A DNA stretch of 64,000 nucleotides from Clostridium pasteurianum (GCF_001705235.1 NZ_MCGV01000002.1:62001-126000), one strand, 5' to 3'. Shown: positions 24,817-34,028, counted from the stretch's first letter. Notes: generated from the sequence alone by a model not told the origin. Made by a program: numbers and translations.

Positions 24817-25467
24817 ATGGCAAGAAAAAAAGAACCTGAATTAATTGAAGTCAATAGAAACAGAATAATAAAAGCTGCAAAAGCTTTATTTGAGGCAAAT
24901 GGAATAGAAAAAGTTAAAATGGATGATGTTGCTAAGGTTGCTGATATGAGTAAATCAACTTTGTATGTCTATTTTAAAAGCAAAGATGAAATCTTAAATT
25001 ACATTTCATTAGAAGCAATGATATATTTTTACAAAGAGTTAGAGAAAAAACTATCCAATGAAGTTTACTCTATACATGATAAATATATGGCAATATGTGA
25101 TGTTATGGTAGAATTTAAAGCTCATTATCCTTTAAACTATCAAGTAATTATGAAAGAACTTTATGTTGAAGACAAGTATGTAAAGAAAAATGATATACTT
25201 CATAAAATCTATGATACTGGTGAAAAAATAAATCATCTTATTATTGATACTTTAATGAGGGATGAAATATATGATAATGAACAGGAAATGATAAGAAAAA
25301 TCTTTCTGCAATGGGGAAGTATTTATGGACTAATTATTCTTGCAGATAATAAAGAAAAGTATATTAAAAAAAGTATGAATATGTCTAAATCCGAATTTCT
25401 ACATAAGGGCTTTGAGGATTTATTTAAGACATTTATGCTTAGCAAACCTATGCAGGAGGTAAAATAA
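24817..25467 (+). CDS. TetR-family transcriptional regulator
   Basis: Repressor of 216 residues. The N-terminal helix-turn-helix is plain: IIKAAKALFEANGIEKVKMD then VAKVADMSKSTLYVYFKSKD (first and second parts of the TetR signature). The C-terminal ligand domain gives no clue to inducer. It has an AGGAGG site, is preceded by a long palindromic operator, and its stop codon directly abuts the start of the flavodoxin/ferredoxin gene, so the two are an operon under its own control. Confidence 0.92.
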   Translation: MARKKEPELIEVNRNRIIKAAKALFEANGIEKVKMDDVAKVADMSKSTLYVYFKSKDEILNYISLEAMIYFYKELEKKLSNEVYSIHDKYMAICDVMVEFKAHYPLNYQVIMKELYVEDKYVKKNDILHKIYDTGEKINHLIIDTLMRDEIYDNEQEMIRKIFLQWGSIYGLIILADNKEKYIKKSMNMSKSEFLHKGFEDLFKTFMLSKPMQEVK

Positions 25468-26229
25468 ATGGTTGGTGTGTATTTTAGTGGAACGGGCAAT
25501 ACAAAATATGTAATAAATAAATTTATGGAATATTATAATGGGACAAGTAATTGCTTTTCCATTACAGATCCTGATGTAATAAAAAAAATTGATGAAAATA
25601 AAGAAATATTATTAGCATATCCCATTCAATTTAGCAATATTCCTAAGATTGTTAAAGATTTTATTAATAAAAACAGTAATCATTTTAAAAATAAAAATGT
25701 GTTTATCATTGCTACAATGGGTCTATTTAGTGGAGATGGTACTGGACTCTCAGCACGAATACTTAAAAGATATGGAGCAAAAATAACAGGTGGATTACAT
25801 ATAAGAATGCCAGATACTGTTGCAGACTCTAAGGCCCTCAAAAAAACTTTAGCTGAAAACAAAAAAATTGTAAAAAATGCAGAGACTAAACTTAAAGAAG
25901 CTGCTAGTAAATTAAAAAATGGAAATCCCACTAAAGATGGGCTAAATATCTTTAATCATGTTGCTGGCTTACTAGGTCAACGATTGTGGTTCTATAATAA
26001 AACACAACACTATACAGATGCTATTAATATTGATACAATCAAATGTATTGGGTGTGGCTTATGTGCTAAAAAATGTCCTATGAAGAATATTACAATAGAA
26101 GGTGGAAAAGCTTGTAGCTCAAATAAATGCACATGGTGTTATCGATGCATAAACCATTGCCCTAAGCAGGCTATCACTTTGATTGGTAAACATGTAGCTC
26201 AGCAGGTACGGATAGAGAAATATTTATAA
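25468..26229 (+). CDS. EFR1-type flavodoxin/ferredoxin fusion protein
   Basis: Electron-transfer protein of 253 residues. The N-terminal flavodoxin-like domain has the FMN phosphate loop FSGTGNTKYV (about residues 6-15) and a middle NVFIIATMGLFSGDG element. The C-terminal part carries two [4Fe-4S] clusters: CIGCGLCAKKCPMKNI and CSSNKCTWCYRCINHCPKQA. This is the EFR1 family, common in clostridia and thought to move electrons between flavin and ferredoxin pools. It follows the TetR gene without a gap. The partner enzyme is unknown. Confidence 0.92.
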   Translation: MVGVYFSGTGNTKYVINKFMEYYNGTSNCFSITDPDVIKKIDENKEILLAYPIQFSNIPKIVKDFINKNSNHFKNKNVFIIATMGLFSGDGTGLSARILKRYGAKITGGLHIRMPDTVADSKALKKTLAENKKIVKNAETKLKEAASKLKNGNPTKDGLNIFNHVAGLLGQRLWFYNKTQHYTDAINIDTIKCIGCGLCAKKCPMKNITIEGGKACSSNKCTWCYRCINHCPKQAITLIGKHVAQQVRIEKYL

Positions 26230-26270
26230 AAAAGGACCACTATATAAACTTTTATATAGTGGTCCTTTTT
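26229..26270 (+). terminator. Intrinsic terminator of the TetR/EFR1 operon
   Basis: AAAGGACCACTATATAAA (26231-26248) is perfectly complementary to the segment 26251-26268, followed by TT. A very stable hairpin. Confidence 0.9.
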
Positions 26271-26451
26271 CAAATCCTTGCAATTTGTAATTTATCAAAT
26301 TTTGCATAAAATTATTCCCAATTTATCAAAATTTATGCAAATCAATATTGACATTAATAATATACAGAACTATAATTATAGAAAATAATTACATTAAAGT
26401 TAGTTTTTTAAAATATAAAGTGATATTGGGTAATTAAGGGAGGCAATTAAT

Positions 26452-26532
26452 ATGAATAAGCAATGTTTTACAAGGAATTCATCTTATTTAATTTTAATAT
26501 CAAAGTCAGAAGATAAATATGAACAAAAATAG
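26452..26532 (+). CDS. 26-residue leader peptide overlapping the MFS gene
   Basis: A short frame with a strong AAGGGAGG site reads MNKQCFTRNSSYLILISKSE and then DKYEQK. Its last codons overlap the first 14 bases of the MFS gene in another frame, so the MFS ATG (26519) lies inside the leader. The MFS gene itself has only a weak site (AGAAG), so its translation probably depends on ribosomes that translate or stall on this leader, like attenuated antibiotic-resistance genes (erm or mef leaders). No homologue is recognised; existence rests on the ribosome site and overlap. Confidence 0.6.
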   Translation: MNKQCFTRNSSYLILISKSEDKYEQK

Positions 26533-27754
26533 CATAAGAAATAAAGAATACTTTAAAATTTCTTTATTACTATTGAGCAATGGCATATCCTCAATAGGTG
26601 ATTATATATATTTAGTTGCTATTAATATTGATATTTTAAAAAGAACTCACTCTGCTTTATTAGTATCAACCATATGGGCAATTCCTTATATAACATCGAT
26701 ATTAACAAAATTTTGGTCGGGAAGTGTAGCAGATAGATGTAATAAAAAGGTAATTATGATATTAATCAATATACTCAATTGTGCTGTATTAATTTTAATG
26801 GTAGCCTTTCCAAATATATTAATTATTTATATATTAATGTTTTTGCTCAACATAGGTATCTCAATATACAATTCAATATCACTGCCATATATCACAGAAA
26901 ATATATCAGAAAATAGAAGGAAACGCTTTAATTCTATTAGGGGAATGTTAACAAATGGCTCTGTTGTTATAGGACCTGCAGTTTCAGGTATTATTCTTGC
27001 AATATCTTCAGCATCTACAGCAATTATAATTAATGCAATATCATTTTTTATATCCGCATTTTTATTAATTTTCATGCCTAAATATAAAATAGTAATTGAA
27101 TCCCAAAAAACAGTTCATAAAAACATACTAAAAAGTTTAGTAGATGACTGGAAAAAATCCTATACTTTCATGATTTATGAAAACTTTAAATTTGCTATTT
27201 TTAACTTTCTAGCTGTAGCCATTATAGTTATAGGTGTAGCATTAGATTCGCAAGAAGTTGTTTTTGCTACAAGAATTTTAAATTTGAGTTCTTCGGAATA
27301 TAGTATATTATTTATGATTGCTGGAGTTGGATATGTTTTAGGTTCCATTATAATTATGGCATTTGCAAATAAGATATCAACTAATAACTTGTTGAAATTC
27401 GGAATCATATTTAGCGCTTTAGGCTTTTTCATATATTCAATTTCAAATTCATTAATAATGGCCATAATTGGATTTATTATTTTAGGTATTTTTCAATCTA
27501 TGTTCAACACAGGTTATATATCTATTCTACAAGAAATTATTCCTATAAAAATATTTGGAAGAATACTCAGCAGTATTTCGTTTTTTCAAAGTATATTAAC
27601 TATAATTTCTATAGTTTGTATTGGAGCATTATCAGAATATTTTAATATAAGGTATGTAGTCGTAGCAAGTACTATCATGATTTTTATATTTTCAACTGTA
27701 ATGTTTTATACAATAACTGTTAACCAAAAGAATGAGACCCTTAGTAGCAATTAA
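26519..27754 (+). CDS. MFS efflux transporter (MefA-like)
   Basis: Membrane exporter of 411 residues with about 12 membrane helices. The pattern SGSVADRCNKKVIMI after TM2, NIGISIYNSISLPYITENI, and FNSIRGMLTNGSVVIGPAVSG resembles the MFS_3/Mef group of macrolide-type efflux proteins. Charged residues in the central loop separate two six-helix halves. Expression is likely translationally coupled to the overlapping leader peptide just upstream. An upstream inverted repeat (TTTGCATAAA, 26301-26310, with TTTATGCAAA at 26332-26341) may be an operator. The exported compound is unknown. Confidence 0.85.
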   Translation: MNKNSIRNKEYFKISLLLLSNGISSIGDYIYLVAINIDILKRTHSALLVSTIWAIPYITSILTKFWSGSVADRCNKKVIMILINILNCAVLILMVAFPNILIIYILMFLLNIGISIYNSISLPYITENISENRRKRFNSIRGMLTNGSVVIGPAVSGIILAISSASTAIIINAISFFISAFLLIFMPKYKIVIESQKTVHKNILKSLVDDWKKSYTFMIYENFKFAIFNFLAVAIIVIGVALDSQEVVFATRILNLSSSEYSILFMIAGVGYVLGSIIIMAFANKISTNNLLKFGIIFSALGFFIYSISNSLIMAIIGFIILGIFQSMFNTGYISILQEIIPIKIFGRILSSISFFQSILTIISIVCIGALSEYFNIRYVVVASTIMIFIFSTVMFYTITVNQKNETLSSN

Positions 27755-27785
27755 TTATTACTTAATCATTATATATTAGCAATGG

Positions 27786-27838
27786 TTTACCTTAATTTAT
27801 TAGCCTTACATTATGTAAAACTAATAAATTAAAGTAAA
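27786..27838. terminator. Bidirectional hairpin between convergent genes
   Basis: TTTACCTTAATTTATTAG (27786-27803) pairs with CTAATAAATTAAAGTAAA (27821-27838) with one mismatch, between the convergent MFS and kinase genes. Confidence 0.7.
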
Positions 27839-27904
27839 GTGCTGATAAATAACTTACATTTTTATATTTTAAAGTAATCTTAATGAATTTACTTTATCTA
27901 GCTC

Positions 27905-29311
27905 TCAGTCTAATTTTAATGTTACAATTATTTTTGTCCCTTTACCTTCTTTACTTTTTACATCTATGGCTCCACCATGCATATTAGCAATCCACTTAGC
28001 AATAGAAAGTCCAAGTCCAGAGCCACCCTTTTCCTTTGATCTTGATTTATCAACAACATAAAATCTATTAAATATTTTTTGGGCTTCATCCTTTGGAATT
28101 CCAATGCCATTATCTGAAACTATTATTTGAACAGTATCATTATACACCATTGAACTTACGTCTATTTTACCACCCCCCGGAGTAAACTTAATGCTATTAT
28201 CAATAAATATCCTAATCATCTCTTTTATCATCTTATAATCCGCAAAAATCATTACATCATCATTTCTACAACTTTCTATGGTGCGATTTTTCTCTATGAT
28301 TTTGCTTTCCCTGACAATCTCATCAATTAATTCATTAAGATAAAATTCTTTCTTTTCAATTAATTGCGTATCATTATCCCCTCTTGCTAGAAAAAGAAGT
28401 TTTTCAATTAAATCTCCCATACTAGAAGCCTCAAGTTTAATTGCTGAAATTGATTTTTCTAGAGCCTCCCTATCGTCTTTTCCCCATCTATCTAGCAAAT
28501 TTGCATATCCCTGTATTACAGCAATTGGGGTTCTAAGTTCATGAGAAGCATCAGACACAAATTGTGTTTGTCTATCAAAAGCTTCCTGAAGTCTTTCTAT
28601 CATTTTGTTAAAGGTACTTGCAAGTCTTTTGAGCTCATCATCAGGACCTTTTACTTGTAGCCTATCATTTAAATTACTAATGCTTATATTTTCAGCAGTT
28701 TTAGTTATGTAATCAATAGGTTTAAGCATTCTTTTACTTACTATGTATCCTAGTAAAATTGAAGCAATAATTCCAATAAAATCAGCAGCAGCCATAAAAC
28801 CAAATAACACCTTCATAAACCAGTATTCATTATTCATGTTTTTAATTATTTCAATATATATAGTGCCATTTTTTTTGCTCTGAGCAGTGACTTTTTTATA
28901 GATTAAATGCTTTTCATCATCTTCAATACGCTTTTCTCTATCTGCTGCTATCTTATGATGCCTTAACCATTTCATAATTTTATACTCAAACTTTTCAGAT
29001 GAATTTAACACCTTTCCATTCCTTTCAATTACCCTAGCTTCCATATTTTCCGTAGAAGGAATATCTGAAAAAAACGTCTTGCTGGACAAATCCCATGATT
29101 TAGCTTTATTTACTAATATTACCTGTACATCTTCAATTTGCTTACTTGCTTCACTATAAAGATAATGCTTAACTCCAAATAAAATTGAAGCATTTAAGAT
29201 AAGAAGCACTAGTGAAAATAGAATTGCATAAACCGCAGTTATTTTTATAGAAATAGAAATTTTTGTGTTTTTAAGCTTATTAGTTATGTATTTAATCTTC
29301 TTTAATAACAT
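27905..29311 (-). CDS. Sensor histidine kinase
   Basis: Membrane kinase of 468 residues. Two membrane helices (about 22-45 and 170-192) flank an extracytoplasmic domain rich in charged residues. HAMP follows, then the phospho-acceptor His in SDASHELRTPIAVIQGY, N-box FIDNSIKFTPGGG, and G-boxes DNGIGIPKDEA and GGSGLGLSIA. Its start overlaps the end of the response regulator gene by 20 bases. The divergent PAP2 phosphatase and DUF2127 genes are likely targets, suggesting an envelope or lipid-carrier stress signal, by inference. Confidence 0.93.
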   Translation of the reverse strand: MLLKKIKYITNKLKNTKISISIKITAVYAILFSLVLLILNASILFGVKHYLYSEASKQIEDVQVILVNKAKSWDLSSKTFFSDIPSTENMEARVIERNGKVLNSSEKFEYKIMKWLRHHKIAADREKRIEDDEKHLIYKKVTAQSKKNGTIYIEIIKNMNNEYWFMKVLFGFMAAADFIGIIASILLGYIVSKRMLKPIDYITKTAENISISNLNDRLQVKGPDDELKRLASTFNKMIERLQEAFDRQTQFVSDASHELRTPIAVIQGYANLLDRWGKDDREALEKSISAIKLEASSMGDLIEKLLFLARGDNDTQLIEKKEFYLNELIDEIVRESKIIEKNRTIESCRNDDVMIFADYKMIKEMIRIFIDNSIKFTPGGGKIDVSSMVYNDTVQIIVSDNGIGIPKDEAQKIFNRFYVVDKSRSKEKGGSGLGLSIAKWIANMHGGAIDVKSKEGKGTKIIVTLKLD

Positions 29312-29963
29312 ATCCTACACCCCGTACGGTATTTATAAGCTTATCTTGAAATCCATCATCAATTTTACTTCTCAAATATCTTATAAATACATCAACTACA
29401 TTAGTATCTCCTTCATAATCATATCCCCACAATCTTTCAATCATCTGCTCTCTTGTAAGGACAACGTTTTTATTTGTCATAAGCATTTTAAGGATATCAT
29501 ACTCTTTTTTAGTAAGTTCAATTCTCTTTCCTTCTCTTAAAACCTCATGGGTTTTATCGTTCATAACAACATCTTTAATTTTAATCGCATCCTTTGAAAT
29601 AGTATTTCTTTCATACACTCTCACTCTTGCAAATAATTCTTCTATTTCAAAGGGCTTCGTCATATAATCATTTGCACCTACATCTAAACCTAAAACCTTG
29701 TCAGGAACATCACTTTTAGCAGTTAACATTATAATCGGCACCTCCGAAAATTTACGTACTCTCCTGCAAACCTCAATACCATTTAAACCTGGTATCATAA
29801 TATCAAGAAGTATTAAATTATAATCACCTTTTTCTGCTTTCTCTAAAGCATTTCTACCATCATATGCAGTGTCAACCACGTATCCTTCATGGGTAAGCTC
29901 CATTTCTATAAACATTGACATCTGTTTTTCATCTTCTACTAAAAGTATTTTAAAGTTCTTCAA
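29292..29963 (-). CDS. OmpR-family response regulator
   Basis: Response regulator of 223 residues: receiver with VEDEKQ, phospho-acceptor in LILLDIMIPGLNG, switch MLTAKSD and Lys in MTKPFEI; winged helix ending DTNVVDVFIRYLRSKIDDG and RGVGYVIKED. It is transcribed with the overlapping kinase gene and is divergent from the PAP2 phosphatase. Two pairs of ATTTTAAT-type direct repeats with 11-base phasing, the spacing of OmpR dimers, lie in the shared promoter region. Confidence 0.94.
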   Translation of the reverse strand: MKNFKILLVEDEKQMSMFIEMELTHEGYVVDTAYDGRNALEKAEKGDYNLILLDIMIPGLNGIEVCRRVRKFSEVPIIMLTAKSDVPDKVLGLDVGANDYMTKPFEIEELFARVRVYERNTISKDAIKIKDVVMNDKTHEVLREGKRIELTKKEYDILKMLMTNKNVVLTREQMIERLWGYDYEGDTNVVDVFIRYLRSKIDDGFQDKLINTVRGVGYVIKED

Positions 29964-30018
29964 GTTATCATCTCCATGCCCATTTCATTCGTTATATTAT
30001 ATATTATCTACATTTTAA

Positions 30019-30065
30019 ATTAAAATCACATTAAAACCTAAAAAAAATTTTAATGCAATTTTAAT
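30019..30065. promoter_or_regulatory. Phased direct repeats, putative response-regulator site
   Basis: ATTAAAA at 30019 and 30030, and on the other strand sense ATTTTAAT at 30047 and 30058, form two direct-repeat pairs with exactly 11-base periods in the divergent promoter region. This is the phasing used by OmpR-type dimers. Confidence 0.55.
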
Positions 30066-30136
30066 ATTCTAAAGTTAATATAATAATAAATTTTTATAAC
30101 ACATACAAAAACATAAAATAGAGAGGATATTTAAAT

Positions 30137-30727
30137 ATGAATATGGAGCTTTTTAGATTAATAAACAACTTAGCAAATAAAAATATAGTTTTGGATAAGA
30201 TAATGATTTTCTTTTCAAAGGATGTGACTTATATATTTATGGGCATTGTTGCATTAGTATTTATTTTAGGCATTATTAAGGGAAATGATAACTATAGAAA
30301 AGCATCTGTAAGCACAGTTATTATTACAGTAATTAACTTAATATTAAGCTTTATACTTGGAAGTATATATTATGTAGATAGACCCTTTGTCCATAATAAA
30401 GTTAACTTATTAGTTCCCCATGTTAAAGATGCATCTTTCCCAAGTGACCATGCTACGGGAACAATGAGCATAGCCTTAGGCCTCGGAAGGTATAATAGAC
30501 TAATTAGAATTATACTGACACTGTTATCATTAATCGTAGGTTTTTCAAGAGTATATGTTGGAAATCATTATCCTTTAGATGTTATTGGTGCATATATTAT
30601 GGTGTTCGTTACAAACTACTTATATAATTTACTATTAAAAAATAGAATTGAAGAAATTTATATGAAGGTTGAAAAGTTATTACTAAATAAAACAGGATTT
30701 CATAAAAACTCAGGTGAGATATATTAA
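30137..30727 (+). CDS. PAP2-family phosphatase, undecaprenyl-diphosphatase-like
   Basis: Membrane phosphatase of 196 residues with about six helices. The three PAP2 motifs are present: a KN-type first motif before YYVDRPFV (Arg in DRPF), SFPSDHATGTMS as motif 2, and SRVYVGNHYPLDVIGA as motif 3, with the catalytic His pairs. Such BcrC-like enzymes recycle undecaprenyl pyrophosphate for wall synthesis and give bacitracin tolerance. It is divergent from a two-component system and precedes a DUF2127 gene; regulation by that system is likely. Confidence 0.9.
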   Translation: MNMELFRLINNLANKNIVLDKIMIFFSKDVTYIFMGIVALVFILGIIKGNDNYRKASVSTVIITVINLILSFILGSIYYVDRPFVHNKVNLLVPHVKDASFPSDHATGTMSIALGLGRYNRLIRIILTLLSLIVGFSRVYVGNHYPLDVIGAYIMVFVTNYLYNLLLKNRIEEIYMKVEKLLLNKTGFHKNSGEIY

Positions 30728-30773
30728 TTGGCAGTATTATTTTAACCTTAAGTGAGAGTAGGTGTTTATTATT

Positions 30774-31259
30774 ATGTCAGGTTCGAAAAAAATCAATGCA
30801 AATAGCAGTATATTTCACAAGGGTTTTGAACTTGGAATATTAATAAAGGCTATTGATAGTATTTTAGAAATTATAGGTGGAGTTTTATTAGTCTTTTTAA
30901 ATCCAAGTAGATTGAATAATTTAGTTATTTGGTTAACACAGCATGAGCTATCAGAAGATCCAAGGGATGTTATTGCAAATTTTATGATAAAGCTAAGTTC
31001 AAAATTCACTATAAATACACAATATTTTGGAGTTTTTTATTTGGTTTCTCATGGAATAGTTAAATTAATTCTTATAATTTTTTTATGGAAGGGAAAGACC
31101 TGGGCTTATCCAGTTACAATAGTATCATTAATTGTTTTTATAATGTATCAAATTTATAGATATATGCTTAATCCTTCAATGGGGCTAGTACTACTGACTA
31201 TTTTTGATTTTATAATGATAATATTAACTTTTATAGAGTATAGAAGAGTTAAAAATTAA
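30774..31259 (+). CDS. DUF2127-family membrane protein
   Basis: Membrane protein of 161 residues with four helices matching DUF2127: the start FHKGFELGILIKAIDSILEI, a periplasmic loop with ELSEDPRDVIANF, then FGVFYLVSHGIVKLILII and the end YRYMLNPSMGLVLLTIFD. Function is unknown. It lies 46 bases after the PAP2 gene and likely shares its transcript; DUF2127 and PAP2 genes are thus perhaps both envelope functions. ATG 30774 is the first Met with family similarity after it; the ribosome site is weak. Confidence 0.8.
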   Translation: MSGSKKINANSSIFHKGFELGILIKAIDSILEIIGGVLLVFLNPSRLNNLVIWLTQHELSEDPRDVIANFMIKLSSKFTINTQYFGVFYLVSHGIVKLILIIFLWKGKTWAYPVTIVSLIVFIMYQIYRYMLNPSMGLVLLTIFDFIMIILTFIEYRRVKN

Positions 31260-31376
31260 GCATTCGGTATACTAAAGCAAAATATGTAAAGAATACTCTA
31301 TATAAGATTAGTTTTTTATTAAAGTTCACTTAAAAAATAGCCTGTACTAAAACTTGTCACCTAGGAGGCGGCTGCA

Positions 31377-32414
31377 GTGAAAAAAATAACAAAAAAAGTT
31401 TTAATCCCCTTAGTTTTATTGGTAATTGTATTGTCAGCTTTTATTATAAGCTTATATAAACGGAACACCACCAAGCTTGATACATATATTTCATTGTGCT
31501 TACATTTAAACAATATAATTAATCCTACTTCAATTACTAACAAATCAATTAAAAAAATCAGAGGGAACTTAAACACCCAGTCTACAAAATGGTCTAAAAA
31601 AGCTATTCCCTTTTCGGATATTAAAAATTTTACTATAAGAGAAAACTTAGAAGAAATACCAGTACGTATATATACACCCAAAAGCGGCAGTAATATGCCG
31701 ATAATTATTTACTCCCATGCTGGATTTTGGGCAGCAGGAAATCTTGATACTGAAGATAATATCTGTAGAAAACTTTCTCTAGGTACAAATGCAGTCCTGG
31801 TGTCTGTAGATTATCGTCTTGCTCCAGAAAATCCATTCCCCAGTGCAGTTAATGATGTATATAATGTACTTCAGTGGACTTACAAAAATGCAAGCACTAT
31901 AAATGGTGACGGAAAGCGCATAGCCCTCGTTGGAGATAGTGCAGGTGGAAATCTGTCCGCTGCAGTTTCGTTAATGGCAAGAAATAAAAATGGCCCGCCA
32001 ATAACTTGTCAGGTATTAATATATCCTTCTACAAACATATTTAAACTAAACAGTAAGTCATGGTCTCTCTTCGCTAAAGGTGTTAATATTAATTCAAAGG
32101 ATATGCAAAAATATATATCCTTATATATCCCTAAAAAGGAAGATAGAAAAAATCCTTATGCATCACCACTTTTAGCTAAAAACTTCGAGCAATTACCAGA
32201 TGCATTTATAATAACTGCTGAAATAGATCCCCTTAGTGATGAAGGAAAAGCTTATGGTGAAAAATTAAAAGCTGCAGGAGTCAAAGTAGATTTCAAACAA
32301 TATAATGGTGTTTGTCATGGATTTATTCAAATGGATAAAATCACACCAAAAGCTGACAAAGCATTAAATGAGATTACTTTATACCTAAAGAAAGAATTTC
32401 ATGAATATAAATAA
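31377..32414 (+). CDS. Membrane-anchored alpha/beta hydrolase (HSL-family esterase/lipase)
   Basis: Esterase of 345 residues related to hormone-sensitive-lipase-type carboxylesterases. An N-terminal helix (about 8-27) anchors it outside the membrane. The nucleophile Ser is in VGDSAGGNLSA, the acid in EIDPLSDEG, and the His in YNGVCHGFIQM. The usual oxyanion HGGG motif is altered to YSHAGFWAAG, a deviation worth noting. Start GTG 31377 follows AGGAGG. Nothing adjacent indicates its substrate. Confidence 0.88.
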   Translation: MKKITKKVLIPLVLLVIVLSAFIISLYKRNTTKLDTYISLCLHLNNIINPTSITNKSIKKIRGNLNTQSTKWSKKAIPFSDIKNFTIRENLEEIPVRIYTPKSGSNMPIIIYSHAGFWAAGNLDTEDNICRKLSLGTNAVLVSVDYRLAPENPFPSAVNDVYNVLQWTYKNASTINGDGKRIALVGDSAGGNLSAAVSLMARNKNGPPITCQVLIYPSTNIFKLNSKSWSLFAKGVNINSKDMQKYISLYIPKKEDRKNPYASPLLAKNFEQLPDAFIITAEIDPLSDEGKAYGEKLKAAGVKVDFKQYNGVCHGFIQMDKITPKADKALNEITLYLKKEFHEYK

Positions 32415-32500
32415 AGAGGCTCTGGCATTAATAATTAAGAATGAATGATGATTTTCCGCAGCGTGGCGGAAGAAAATCTTCCTTGTTTTTACCTCTATGC

Positions 32501-32689
32501 GAAATAACAGTATTTTGCAAACTGTTTAAATAAAGCTCAATAAGACTTGCTCCAAATAATGAAAAGACTTAGAAATTTTAATTTGTTTGAGCTTTTTTTC
32601 AGCGAGTTATTAAAATTTCTTAGTCTTTTCATTATTTGAAGCTTAGTCTTATGAGTTTTATTTAATGTTTTAAAATACTGTTACTTCCC
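32501..32689 (+). repeat. Long palindromic element, copy A
   Basis: An imperfect palindrome of nearly 190 bp between the convergent hydrolase and Mn-catalase genes. The outer arm AACAGTATTTTGCAAACTG pairs with the far arm ending AAAATACTGTT; the inner arm AATGAAAAGACTTAGAAATT pairs with AATTTCTTAGTCTTTTCATT; the centre holds TTTGAGC, CAGCGAGTTATT. A GATTTTCCGC/GCGGAAGAAAATC hairpin (about 32450-32480) precedes it. See findings for the family. Confidence 0.85.
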
Positions 32690-32694
32690 AATGT

Positions 32695-33372
32695 TTATTT
32701 TCTTGGGTTAGCAAAACTTGGTTCAGTTGGATTAGGCTTATCAAAATATTTACCTGGTGTTGATAAATCAAAATATAATTTAGAATCTTCTGTTACACCA
32801 AAATCTTTATTTGAACCTGTATCTTTGACTTTATTTAATGCTTCTCTAAATAAAGCATTGTGAGCTTCCTCACGGTTTAATAGGAAATCTATAGTGTTCC
32901 TTACTTCCTTATCATTTATCTGACGGTACAAATACTCATATACAACTTTAGCTCTCTGCTCTGATGCTATATTGGAAAGTATATCTGCTACAAGATCACC
33001 TGTAACAGTAACATAATTTCCACTCCATGGAGCTCCGGATGAATTTACTAAAACTGGAGCTAATCCAGAAAGTACATGAGTTTCAATTTCCCCTGATCCA
33101 ACACTTTCATGGTTTACAGTATGACCATTTAATAAATTAATAGTTTCAGCAACTATTTCCATATGGCTAAGTTCTTCAGTTCCTATGTCGAGAAACAAGT
33201 CTTTTATTGTCTGATCTTTAACTCTAAAACTCTGTGATAAATATTGAAGTGCAGCTTTTAATTCTCCATTTCCTCCACCTAATTGTTCCTGCATTAGAAC
33301 TGCATATTGTGGATTCGGCCTTTCAACTTTTACTTGCAAATTATTCAAAAATTGTTTTTCATGTTTAAACAA
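32695..33372 (-). CDS. Manganese catalase (spore-coat CotJC type)
   Basis: Dimanganese catalase of 225 residues in a four-helix ferritin-like fold, breaking down H2O2. Metal ligands appear in the sequence as Glu in the QLGGGNGELKAAL helix, EELSHME (Glu and His), Glu in ASEQRAKVVYEYL, and REEAHN (Glu, His). Length and the C-terminal extension ending SFANPRK match the CotJC-like group found in spore coats and cytoplasm of clostridia. The best start is TTG 33372, seven bases after GGAGGTG; the frame is open further upstream without another site. Confidence 0.88.
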   Translation of the reverse strand: MFKHEKQFLNNLQVKVERPNPQYAVLMQEQLGGGNGELKAALQYLSQSFRVKDQTIKDLFLDIGTEELSHMEIVAETINLLNGHTVNHESVGSGEIETHVLSGLAPVLVNSSGAPWSGNYVTVTGDLVADILSNIASEQRAKVVYEYLYRQINDKEVRNTIDFLLNREEAHNALFREALNKVKDTGSNKDFGVTEDSKLYFDLSTPGKYFDKPNPTEPSFANPRK

Positions 33373-33530
33373 ATTAAAACACCTCCAAAATGTTATATAA
33401 ATTAATATTTGCATTAACTATATAGTTATACTTAAATCACTAATTTTAAAAAATAAATTAGCATAAAATAGTGACAATATTTCATCATGTTTCATAAAAT
33501 ACAAATGGTTGTACTTTTAGGAGGTCAATA

Positions 33531-34028
33531 ATGTATATACGTAATAATTATGGCTACTGCCCCTATATGAGGAATTTTTTATGGCAAAATAGTGCTAGAC
33601 ATGATGATGATGACTCTGAAACTAAAATGATGCCAAACTCCGGAAACAATGTATGCCAGCAGTTTGCAAACATTCTTGGAGGCAAGGTAACAGAATCTAA
33701 GCCCGGTTCATGTTCCGTAGAAAAAGACAGGGATAATTTAAACGTAACAATTTGGGGAATTCCTGCAAAATCAGTTCTTAAAGGTGAATTTTCTTATCAA
33801 GGTATGAACCCATCAGGAAGGGCTTTGAATCTAGGCGAAATAGTTGTACTCCAAGATGAACTTAATAACTTTCTAACTGTTCTCAAAAGGAACGGAATTG
33901 ATATTTCAGCAGTTCACAATCACTGGATATACGACAACCCTAGAATATTATATGTTCATTTTCAATCAATAGACAATCCTTTAAATTTTGCAAGAAAAGT
34001 GTCTGAAGCACTCAAAGTTCTTAGGTGA
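33531..34028 (+). CDS. DUF1259 (LppY/LpqO-like) protein
   Basis: Protein of 165 residues with the DUF1259 pattern: FANILGGKVTESKPGSCSVE, FSYQGMNPSGRALNLGEIVV (read in part), then ISAVHNHWIYDNPRILYVHF with conserved His and Trp. The first 20 residues are Tyr/Asn-rich (YIRNNYGYCPYMRNFLW) without a signal peptide, as in small spore-coat-like proteins. It is divergent from the Mn-catalase gene. Molecular function is unknown; a small-molecule-binding role for the family is only suggested. Confidence 0.75.
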   Translation: MYIRNNYGYCPYMRNFLWQNSARHDDDDSETKMMPNSGNNVCQQFANILGGKVTESKPGSCSVEKDRDNLNVTIWGIPAKSVLKGEFSYQGMNPSGRALNLGEIVVLQDELNNFLTVLKRNGIDISAVHNHWIYDNPRILYVHFQSIDNPLNFARKVSEALKVLR

